Below are positions 1 to 6,383 of a stretch of DNA of 12,978 nt, one piece after another. The first letter of the stretch is position 1. Each line of letters starts with the position of its first letter. The stretch lies in contig JAKSHV010000013.1 in assembly GCA_024399225.1 (NCBI GenBank), positions 1-12,978 on the forward strand, read 5' to 3'. The position numbers and the translations under genes were made by a program. This DNA is from an archaeon (GTDB taxonomy: Archaea; Thermoplasmatota; Thermoplasmata; Methanomassiliicoccales; Methanomethylophilaceae). The notes below the pieces were generated by a model. That model was not told where the DNA came from. It saw only the letters and a program-made list of their open reading frames with translations, and did not search any database.

Positions 1-1
1 A

Positions 2-43
2 TGTGTCGTTGCAATCGTCGCCGGCAGGAAGCAGGCAGCATAA
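2..43 (+). CDS. 3' end of an unidentified protein gene (partial)
   Basis: Frame 2 reads Cys-Val-Val-Ala-Ile-Val-Ala-Gly-Arg-Lys-Gln-Ala-Ala and stops at TAA (41-43). A short hydrophobic stretch followed by Gly-Arg-Lys resembles the end of a membrane helix with a cytoplasmic tail. A strong hairpin begins 11 nt after the stop, as expected for the end of a + strand gene. Thirteen residues are too few to identify a family, so the reading frame is chosen only from the stop and the terminator position. The gene starts outside the window. Confidence 0.35.
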   Translation, partial: CVVAIVAGRKQAA

Positions 44-54
44 ACAGATTAACC

Positions 55-72
55 GGGGGGGTTCGCCCCCTC
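55..72 (+). terminator. Hairpin terminator with UUCG loop
   Basis: A 7-bp stem (55-61 with 66-72, one G-T wobble) closes the very stable tetraloop TTCG (62-65). It is followed by a pyrimidine-rich stretch with several T runs (about 80-103). It lies 11 nt after the TAA at 41-43 and most likely ends transcription of the gene to the left. Confidence 0.55.
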
Positions 73-348
73 TCAAACCCTTTCCTTTTCACTTTTAGTT
101 TTCTAGAGTATTGAGATATCGGCGACTAATCCTTCTCATAGAGTTCGTCCTATCAATGTGGTTACAGGTATGGGATCCCATCGTTCCGACAACATGTCCC
201 AGAGGTCTCCATAACGGACGATTTCTGTAGTGTCCCATCTATGTGTATGTTCCAGTGTAAATTGCATACAGGCGTCTGTAAACTGCAAGGGGGAGAAGGT
301 TAGGTTCCCTTATTATCCATTGATTCCAATGAGTGCAAAAAGGAAGGT
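73..348. other. Intergenic stretch with no convincing gene
   Basis: This region between two convergent transcription units is more AT-rich than the coding parts. I find no tRNA cloverleaf, CRISPR-like repeat or transposon end. The only open frame I noticed is a 43-codon minus-strand ORF at 136-267 (ATG at 265-267, TGA at 136-138). It is rich in Trp and acidic residues, has no ribosome-binding site, and is preceded in frame by a TAA 23 codons upstream of the ATG. It could be a small gene, a remnant of an old gene, or chance. Confidence 0.5.
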
Positions 349-368
349 GGGTCCGGTCTCCCGGGCCC
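349..368. terminator. Hairpin terminator closing the corrinoid importer operon (possibly bidirectional)
   Basis: An 8-bp stem (349-356 with 361-364/365-368) encloses a 4-nt loop. On the minus strand the loop is GAGA, a GNRA-type tetraloop, with one A-C mismatch in the stem. On the minus strand it lies 15 nt beyond the btuD-like TAA and is followed by a pyrimidine-rich stretch with five T residues (337-341). On the + strand a TTTTGTTT run follows (369-376). The position fits termination of the minus-strand operon; use in the other direction is possible. Confidence 0.55.
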
Positions 369-383
369 TTTTGTTTGAATGGT

Positions 384-1220
384 TTACCTGAAGGCAGAGT
401 CCTCTCCGATGTATTTCTTGGGGAGGATGTAGAGTTCTCCGTCACGGTCGAGACCGACGGAGGAACTGACTTCGTAGACCTCTTTGATGAGATCCTCGGT
501 GATGATCTTCTTGGGATCTCCGACCGCCACGAGCTTACCTTTCTTCATGATGACACAGAGATCGCAGTACCTTGCCATGAGGGAGATGTCGTGCTCTGCA
601 ACAAGGATGGTCATATCCTTCTTGACCATGGCACGAAGGTACTCCATGACATTGAGCTTGTATTTCATGTCAAGGTGGGAGGTGGGTTCGTCGACCAGCA
701 TCAGACGGGGTTCCTGGACGTATGCCTTGGCGATGAGGACACGCTGCATCTCTCCGCTGGAGAGCATGTTTAACTGTTTGTCCATCAGGTGGTGGACACC
801 GAACTTCTTCATGGTGTCCATGACCATGGATTCGTCCTCGTTGGTCTCCCACCACATGTTCTTGAGGTAGGGGTAACGTCCCAGCATGACGGTCTCGAAC
901 ACGGTGAGACCGAAACTGTTGCGGAGCTCCGCAGGAACGTTGGAGACCTTCTTGGCGATCTCACCGACGGTCTTTCCCTTCACGGATTCACCGTCGATGA
1001 GGATGTCACCGCCCTGGAATTCGTGCATCCTGTTGATGCACCTCATCATGGTGGTCTTACCGCATCCGTTGTGTCCGATCAGTCCCACCAGTTTGCCCGA
1101 GGGGATCGAGAAGGACACGTCGTCCACCGCATGGTGGCCGTCGTCGTAGTACTTGCTCAGGTGGCGGACCTCTAACAGAGGGGTTCCGCTCGAATTCTGT
1201 TGAATAGTAGGTTCATCCAC
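384..1220 (-). CDS. btuD: Corrinoid ABC importer ATPase (BtuD/FecE-type)
   Basis: ATP-binding subunit (278 aa) that powers the neighbouring permease from the cytoplasmic face. Visible motifs: Walker A GHNGCGKTT (residues 49-57), signature LSSGE (153-157), Walker B RLMLVDE (172-178), D-loop SHLD (181-184) and switch His210. The stretch TVFETVMLGRYPYL after the Q-loop is typical of the iron-chelate/B12 subfamily. The usual Q-loop Gln is replaced by Ala97 (VPAE instead of VPQ). I chose GTG at 1218-1220: its codon overlaps the permease end in an 8-nt overlap, and a purine-rich GGAAGG lies about 8 nt upstream. A start at 1271 would add 17 residues lying inside the permease gene and has no family counterpart. 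Last gene of the operon. Corrinoid specificity comes from context; the ATPase alone could equally serve a siderophore system. Confidence 0.92.
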   Translation of the reverse strand: MDEPTIQQNSSGTPLLEVRHLSKYYDDGHHAVDDVSFSIPSGKLVGLIGHNGCGKTTMMRCINRMHEFQGGDILIDGESVKGKTVGEIAKKVSNVPAELRNSFGLTVFETVMLGRYPYLKNMWWETNEDESMVMDTMKKFGVHHLMDKQLNMLSSGEMQRVLIAKAYVQEPRLMLVDEPTSHLDMKYKLNVMEYLRAMVKKDMTILVAEHDISLMARYCDLCVIMKKGKLVAVGDPKKIITEDLIKEVYEVSSSVGLDRDGELYILPKKYIGEDSAFR

Positions 1221-4200
1221 TGTACATCCTTCCTTTCTTGATGAGGAGGTATGCGAATACAGGCACACCAATGATTGTAGTAATTGCTCCGACAGGGAGT
1301 TCCGTGGGGATCATCAGCATCTTCGCCATGAGATCCGCGAAGAGCATCAGTGCACCACCCATCATGATTGACGAGGGCAGTACCAACCTATGGTCTCCGC
1401 CCAGGATCATACGGGCAAGGTGGGGGATGACCATTCCGACGAATCCGATGATACCGACGAATGCTACGCACACGGAGGTGAGGACGGAGGCGAGGATGAG
1501 CATCCACCTGTTGAACTTCCTTACGTTGAGACCCATCTGCTTGGCCTGGTCCTCACCGAGGAGGACGAGGTTGAGTTCTTTTGCCCAGAACATGGGGACG
1601 AGCGACAGGAAGATCGCAGGGAAGAAGATGATCCATACGGTGTTCCAGCTGACGTTGGCGAAGCTACCGAAGAGCCAGGACATGGCACTTGCGAGCTTGC
1701 TGTTGTCGGAGGTGACGAGGAGCATGGTCTGCACCGCACCGAACACGAGTCCGATGATGACTCCTGCGAGGACATAGTTGGTGGAGGATCCTCCGGCCTT
1801 CTCTGCGATGAGCAGGGTGAGTCCGAATGCGATGAGTCCTCCCATGACCGCGAGGATGGGGATGGTGAAGTTGCTGCTTGAAAGCAGTCCGAAGAAGGTG
1901 AAGTTGGCCGAGATGGCGGCAACTGCGAAGGTACCTGCTCCGGAGGAGACTCCCATGATGTAGGGGTCGACCAAGGGGTTGCGGATGATGGCCTGGTAGA
2001 CGCATCCTGCGACGGAGAGTCCGATACCTACCGCAAGGGTGGCGATGGCCCTGGGGAGCCTGGATTCATAGACGATGATCTCCTGGAAGGTAAGGTCCTG
2101 TCCGTGTTTGTTGACGGCGGAGACGAGTGCGGAGAGTGCATCGGGCAGGGACAGGGTCGCTGTGGGTCCGATGGCAAGGCTGCACAGGAACATGATGAAG
2201 GTCACGGTGAGTCCGATGGTACATACGATGAGAAGCTTCAGCTTGTTGCGCCTGACCTTGGAGTCGGTGGTCTCGAGCTTGATCTTCTGTCTGATGTATG
2301 CGAACACGGGCATCTCCTGGGTTTTCTTGATGTAGATCAGGTATCCGATGACAGCCACTGCGATAATCGCCACAATGATCACGGGGATGAGCCACATGAG
2401 GTCGTCGGATGCGGGTGTGGAGGGATATCCTCCGTTGAACAGGTCTCCGGGAGCCATGGTGGGCAGCGAGGATGCGGCACCGAAGCACATTCCGAAGAGA
2501 GGTGTACCGTCACTGGAGACGGATGCCATGGATCCTGTGAAGGATGACCATTTCTCGGAATCGGCGGAGCATTTGTTCCATTTGAGGTCGCTGGTCTCGT
2601 TCATTCCGAAGAATGTGTAGCTCTCGTTGCTCTCGGTGAAGGGGATGCTGTTCGCCACGAGTGCGTCCTTGAACGCCTCGCTGAGGTTCCTGTCCTTGCC
2701 GTTGATGACAAGGTATGCTCCGAGCGGGGACTGGATAAGGAACCTGGTTCCCTCGTCGGATTTGACAAGGGGCTTCATCTCGGCGGGAGAGGGGGTGTTG
2801 CCGGGCACAGTGACTGTGGTACCGTCGGTGACGGAATATAAGACAAGGATTCCCTGGCACTCGTCTGCGTATAGCTTGTCGATGAGTTCGGAGGAGAGCT
2901 GCCATTCGGAAGATCCGCTGTTCCAGACGCAGATGTTCCACATCGCATAGTGGGTCTCATCGATCTGGTTGAAGGACAGTCCGAACATGGTCGCGATTCC
3001 GGTGGGTTTCTCCGAACCCCCGGAGTAGACGACGGTCTTGGAGTAGTTGTAGCCGTCGATGGCGGCCTTCAATGCGTTGCTGACCATCATTCCGTTTCCG
3101 GTGACGGTGGTGTAGAATCCGCTGCCGTCGGCGATGACGAACGATACGTCCGCATCCTTGTGGGTGGGCTCGGGGGGATCGGGTCCCGGGGGTACAGGTC
3201 CGGGAGGAACGGGGGAGTCCACCAGACTTCCCTTGATGAACATCGCACCAGCATCGGTGGATGCAACGGTGTAGGGTCCGGCGACGAGAGTGCATCCCAT
3301 GGAGTACTGCTCGGTGTTCGCGCTCTTCTTGAAGGATGCGACGAGTTTTCCGTCGGTGTCGAAAACGGACAGCTTTCCCTTGGAATCGTAATCGGTTCCG
3401 TAGAGGTGTGCGTTGTTGACGAGGGTGAGTCCTCCGTGGATCTCGGTGACGGATCCCACGGTGTCGTAGTTTCCGTTGGAGTAGATCTTGTAGAGGGTGT
3501 CGTCTCCGAGGGCGTACACGAACTTGCCCGAGTAGTCGGGGGTCAGGTAGTTGTTCTGGATGGCGAGGTCCTTGAGGTCCTTGATGTAGGTGAGCGCATT
3601 GGTGGTGCTGTTGTATTTCAGCACGGCGCTTCCCCAGTAGTTGCTGCTCATTCCCAGTCCGTCGCTGTAGGAGACATAGATTGTGCTTCCGATGACGGTG
3701 GGGGTGCCGACACGTCCTCCGGGTTTGCTGGGGTTGGAGGAGGTGTAGAGTGCGAGGCTGGCAAGTTTGCTTCCGTCGCTCTCGTCGAGGATGTAGATCT
3801 TTCCGTCGCAGGCTCCGATGTAGATGCGGTCATCGACGACGGTGATGGGTACGGAGGGGTAGACTGCAGCTCCGATGTCGGTCTTCCAGACCTCGTCGAG
3901 GTCGGGGGTGAGACAGGCGACCTGTCCGCCGCTGCTGGCGACGAAGAGATGGCCTGCATCGTAGACCATGGTTCCTGCTCCGACCATGACGGTGGAGGCG
4001 GTGGAGGGGATCTTGGTGTCGATGGTATAGGTGTGGGTGACGGTTCCCGCATCGGTTCCGGTGATAGGTACGCACCTGATCACTCCGCTGGCGGCGGAGA
4101 AGTATGCATTACCGTTGTAGATCACTCCGGTGGAGAGGGCGTAACCCATGAGTCCGTAGTCGGTGCCCCAGACCTTGTTTCCCTCTTCGTCGAAGCACAG

Positions 4201-4821
4201 CATGTGGCATTTCTTACTGGCACCTGCATAGTCCGCGCTGTGGACGATGAAGTATCCGTCAGCATAGAGGACGGTGGAGTAGCATGAGGGGAGGGTGTCG
4301 TTGTCGTAGTATTCGAAGTCGATTGCTGCAGCCTCGGTGGAGGGCTGGTAGTTGATGACGGAACCGGTGTTGGCGGCATCGGCACGGATCATGGTCCAGG
4401 CATTCATGTGTGCAGGAGTGACCGTGGGGACAATGTCTGCGGGGTAGAATCCGATCGCGATGTACTTTCCGGAGCTGTATGCAGCTGATCCAGAATATGC
4501 GGTCTTGGTCCAGGATGTGCCGTATTCGTAGTAGTTCCACTTGTTCTCTGTGGTTCCGATGGTGTAGGTTGTCTTTCCGTTGACGGAGATGTTTCCTCCG
4601 TCGTCGGAGAAGGTGAATCCGGTGGATGTGCATGCGGATTGCAGTACCTTTCCGACGGTCTCGCCGGTTCCTTCGGCCCAGTCTGTCTGTCCGTTCCCAA
4701 ATTCGAGACGGACCTTGTTTTCCGCACTCTCGGGTTCGTCGGCATCGACGACGGCGGATTGGAACACCGCCAGACACGATACCATGACGACCGCCAGTGC
4801 GATCAGTAGTTTCTTGTTCAT
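1213..4821 (-). CDS. BtuC/FecCD-type permease fused to a large surface region (transcobalamin-like domains plus beta-propeller)
   Basis: A 1202-aa protein, about 3.5 times the usual BtuC length. Seen in order: signal peptide (1-27); transcobalamin C-terminal/DUF4430-like domain (about 36-128); PQQ-like beta-propeller with repeated 'IYIG..DGKIYILDESDG'-type blades (about 140-530); Pro-rich linker (535-553); two more divergent domains of the same general DUF4430-like shape (about 556-665 and 690-785); one membrane helix (808-831); a basic linker (832-862); then a standard FecCD permease (about 863-1200). Permease hallmarks are RLPRAIATLAVG, RNPLVDPYIMGVSSGAG (948-963), the ATPase-coupling loop FVGMVIPHLAR (1127-1137) and ELPVGAITTIIGVPVF. 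The basic linker suggests a cytosolic position, which puts residues 28-805 outside the cell. ATG at 4821 has GAGG upstream, overlapping the end of the binding-protein gene (10-nt gap). The frame is open throughout, so this is a true fusion. The permease assignment is secure. Corrinoid as substrate is inferred from the adjacent cobamide operon and the domain family. The symbol btuC would cover only the C-terminal third. Confidence 0.92.
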   Translation of the reverse strand: MNKKLLIALAVVMVSCLAVFQSAVVDADEPESAENKVRLEFGNGQTDWAEGTGETVGKVLQSACTSTGFTFSDDGGNISVNGKTTYTIGTTENKWNYYEYGTSWTKTAYSGSAAYSSGKYIAIGFYPADIVPTVTPAHMNAWTMIRADAANTGSVINYQPSTEAAAIDFEYYDNDTLPSCYSTVLYADGYFIVHSADYAGASKKCHMLCFDEEGNKVWGTDYGLMGYALSTGVIYNGNAYFSAASGVIRCVPITGTDAGTVTHTYTIDTKIPSTASTVMVGAGTMVYDAGHLFVASSGGQVACLTPDLDEVWKTDIGAAVYPSVPITVVDDRIYIGACDGKIYILDESDGSKLASLALYTSSNPSKPGGRVGTPTVIGSTIYVSYSDGLGMSSNYWGSAVLKYNSTTNALTYIKDLKDLAIQNNYLTPDYSGKFVYALGDDTLYKIYSNGNYDTVGSVTEIHGGLTLVNNAHLYGTDYDSKGKLSVFDTDGKLVASFKKSANTEQYSMGCTLVAGPYTVASTDAGAMFIKGSLVDSPVPPGPVPPGPDPPEPTHKDADVSFVIADGSGFYTTVTGNGMMVSNALKAAIDGYNYSKTVVYSGGSEKPTGIATMFGLSFNQIDETHYAMWNICVWNSGSSEWQLSSELIDKLYADECQGILVLYSVTDGTTVTVPGNTPSPAEMKPLVKSDEGTRFLIQSPLGAYLVINGKDRNLSEAFKDALVANSIPFTESNESYTFFGMNETSDLKWNKCSADSEKWSSFTGSMASVSSDGTPLFGMCFGAASSLPTMAPGDLFNGGYPSTPASDDLMWLIPVIIVAIIAVAVIGYLIYIKKTQEMPVFAYIRQKIKLETTDSKVRRNKLKLLIVCTIGLTVTFIMFLCSLAIGPTATLSLPDALSALVSAVNKHGQDLTFQEIIVYESRLPRAIATLAVGIGLSVAGCVYQAIIRNPLVDPYIMGVSSGAGTFAVAAISANFTFFGLLSSSNFTIPILAVMGGLIAFGLTLLIAEKAGGSSTNYVLAGVIIGLVFGAVQTMLLVTSDNSKLASAMSWLFGSFANVSWNTVWIIFFPAIFLSLVPMFWAKELNLVLLGEDQAKQMGLNVRKFNRWMLILASVLTSVCVAFVGIIGFVGMVIPHLARMILGGDHRLVLPSSIMMGGALMLFADLMAKMLMIPTELPVGAITTIIGVPVFAYLLIKKGRMYSG

Positions 4822-4831
4822 TTATGCCGCC

Positions 4832-6208
4832 TCATAGCTCCTTGCTGTAGGTTATGTAATCAGTATAGTCATCCCCGACGTACTTGGGGACGTGGATGAC
4901 CTCCGAGAAGTAGTCCTCATGGAACATCCTTCCGAGGAATTCCGTCAACTGTGCCAGACGGGTGGATGGTCTGGACATCATATCTCCTGCCGAATCACCG
5001 ACAAGGTAGACGTCACCGTTCTTGTAGGCGTCTGTCGCCTTCCACTCATTGGGAAGGTTAGCCATCATCGTGTTATACTTGTCCTCGGAGACACCGAAGG
5101 CGCTGATGACGATGATGTACTGCGGATTGCCCTGAACGATGGATTCGGAGGTGATCTGCCTCCATCCGTCCACGGTCTCGGCGATCGAGGGGTTCTTGGA
5201 TTTGTCAAAAGTGTTGACCGCTCCGGCCTTTCCGTAGATGTCGGAGACGTAGGTGTTGATTCCCGCCACCCAGGGTGCCTTGTCATCGGAAAGTGCGACC
5301 ATGATGCTGGGGTGGTTGATGACGTTCTGCAGGGTGGCCGCGGTGGTCTCGACCTGTTCCTTCAGCTCCAAGGTCACGCTCTTGGCCTTGGCGGTATCGC
5401 CGATGGCTACGCCGCACATGTAGGTGTTGTCGTACACGGTCTGAAGGTCCTCTCCGTCACCGGTGATGAGGACGTTGATTCCGACAGCCCTGAGTTTCTC
5501 CGCGGTCTTGATGTGTCCGTTCTGACTTGAGATGCCGATGACCAGGTCGGGGTGGAGCTGGACGATGATCTCGAAGTTGGGGGAGGTGTAGCTTCCTACC
5601 TCGGTGATGATACCTTTGTCCCTCTTCTGCTGGATGGAGATGGGGTAGTTGCTGTACCTGTCGGTTCCGATGATCTTGTCCTCGTATCCGAGTTCGCAGA
5701 CGGTCTCGGTACAGGAAGGTGCCAGACACACGATGGTCTGAGCAGCCTTGAGTCCGTAGTAACTGACTCCGGTGGCATCCACGGTGACGGTGGGTGTTTT
5801 TCCTTCCTCGCAGAGTCCCCAGGAAACAGATGCCTCGGCAGAGATCTTCACTTCGTCAGGGTTACCGTTGTATTTCTCCCAGACCCAGTGGGTATCGGAT
5901 TGCACAAGAAGGTATAGTCCCCAGGTACGGTGATCCCCTACATCGGGGAGTCCGTTGACGGTCTTGACCGACCCATCGGGATTGTATTCGACAGTGTATC
6001 CGAGATCGGAACACATGGAGACCAGGGCCTCGGACGCGTTCGAGTCCTTATCAGCTAGACCTCCCACGATATTGTAGTCTCCGAAGTCTATGGTGATAGT
6101 GTCGTTGTCCTTCATAGGGGGCTCATGGGTGAGATAGAGACCCAGAGAGATACCGGTGACCACCAGTGCTAGGGAAACAATCAGCTTGATGTGGATAAGT
6201 TTCATCAT
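4832..6208 (-). CDS. btuF: Corrinoid-binding protein (BtuF-like) with N-terminal transcobalamin-like domain
   Basis: Extracellular substrate-binding component of the importer, 458 aa from the chosen start. One hydrophobic segment (7-27) with no lipobox Cys probably anchors it or acts as a signal. Residues about 36-135 form a transcobalamin C-terminal/DUF4430-like domain (ITIDFG, a D-G-x4-VNG turn, then TWGLYLL and WVWEKY). Residues about 158-430 are the periplasmic-binding-protein fold, opening with the BtuF-type signature CLAPSCTETVCELG followed by IIGTDRYSNYP. Usual BtuF proteins are about 270 aa; the excess is the added domain. I chose ATG at 6208 (or 6205, the next codon). An ATG at 6244 would lie only 9 bp from the TATA box and so upstream of the expected transcription start. 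There is no clear ribosome-binding site, fitting a near-leaderless first gene. Family is clear; the exact ligand is inferred from the neighbouring cobamide genes. Confidence 0.92.
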   Translation of the reverse strand: MMKLIHIKLIVSLALVVTGISLGLYLTHEPPMKDNDTITIDFGDYNIVGGLADKDSNASEALVSMCSDLGYTVEYNPDGSVKTVNGLPDVGDHRTWGLYLLVQSDTHWVWEKYNGNPDEVKISAEASVSWGLCEEGKTPTVTVDATGVSYYGLKAAQTIVCLAPSCTETVCELGYEDKIIGTDRYSNYPISIQQKRDKGIITEVGSYTSPNFEIIVQLHPDLVIGISSQNGHIKTAEKLRAVGINVLITGDGEDLQTVYDNTYMCGVAIGDTAKAKSVTLELKEQVETTAATLQNVINHPSIMVALSDDKAPWVAGINTYVSDIYGKAGAVNTFDKSKNPSIAETVDGWRQITSESIVQGNPQYIIVISAFGVSEDKYNTMMANLPNEWKATDAYKNGDVYLVGDSAGDMMSRPSTRLAQLTEFLGRMFHEDYFSEVIHVPKYVGDDYTDYITYSKEL

Positions 6209-6252
6209 TTCGCCAACGTAAGTTTTACTAATAATCCAACACATTATCAGAT

Positions 6253-6260
6253 GTTATAAA
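6253..6260 (-). promoter_or_regulatory. TATA box for the importer operon
   Basis: On the minus strand the octamer TTTATAAC (preceded by purine-rich AAAGAATG as a possible BRE) matches the archaeal TATA box. A start of transcription about 25-27 nt away would fall near 6229-6231, about 22 nt before the ATG at 6208. This spacing is why the more upstream ATG at 6244 was rejected. Confidence 0.55.
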
Positions 6261-6270
6261 CATTCTTTAA

Positions 6271-6348
6271 AACATGTACAAATATGGACATTTGTCAAAA
6301 GTATCCTATGTCCAGTTGGTTGTTATAATGAACAAATTCGGCAACCAA
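6271..6348. promoter_or_regulatory. Cluster of inverted and direct repeats between the two TATA boxes (operator candidates)
   Basis: Four overlapping elements lie in this AT-rich stretch. (1) ATGTACA (6274-6280) and ATGGACA (6284-6290) are direct repeats exactly 10 bp apart. (2) TGGACAT (6285-6291) and ATGTCCA (6308-6314) are a perfect 7-bp inverted repeat. (3) ACAAAT (6278-6283) and ATTTGT (6290-6295) are a compact inverted repeat. (4) TTGGTTG (6316-6322) and CAACCAA (6342-6348) are a perfect 7-bp inverted repeat ending just before the cobD TATA box. They look like binding sites for a regulator controlling both operons. No regulator gene is in the window. Confidence 0.45.
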
Positions 6349-6357
6349 TGTATATAG
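6349..6357 (+). promoter_or_regulatory. TATA box for the cobamide synthesis operon
   Basis: TGTATATAG centred about 31 nt before the ATG at 6384. With archaeal TATA-to-start spacing, transcription would begin only a few nt before the start codon, giving a leaderless or nearly leaderless mRNA. That leaves no room for a cobalamin riboswitch and points to control at transcription initiation. Confidence 0.55.
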
Positions 6358-6383
6358 TCAGGTAGCGTTACTGACTCGTTATC

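Noticed and set aside
51..75. tRNA T-arm suggested by GGTTCGCCCC
   Set aside because: No acceptor, D or anticodon stems can be drawn around it; it is better explained as a UUCG terminator hairpin.
1221..1271. Upstream ATG for the importer ATPase at 1271
   Set aside because: It would add 17 residues inside the permease gene with no family counterpart, while GTG at 1220 has a good ribosome-binding site and the usual short operon overlap.
2950..4287. Long + strand open frame of 445 codons opposite the permease ectodomain
   Set aside because: Gly/Val/Asp-rich antisense translation of a clearly coding region.
1213..4821. Siderophore or heme importer instead of corrinoid importer
   Set aside because: Not excluded by the permease and ATPase sequences, but divergence from a corrinoid remodelling operon, the BtuF-type signature in the binding protein and transcobalamin-like domains all favour corrinoids.
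6209..6244. Upstream ATG for the binding protein at 6244
   Set aside because: It lies about 9 bp from the TATA box, upstream of where transcription should begin, and it places charged residues before a normal signal/anchor helix.
6209..6383. Cobalamin riboswitch between the two operons
   Set aside because: Predicted leaders are at most about 25 nt, too short for the aptamer, and I see no B12-box-like sequence.
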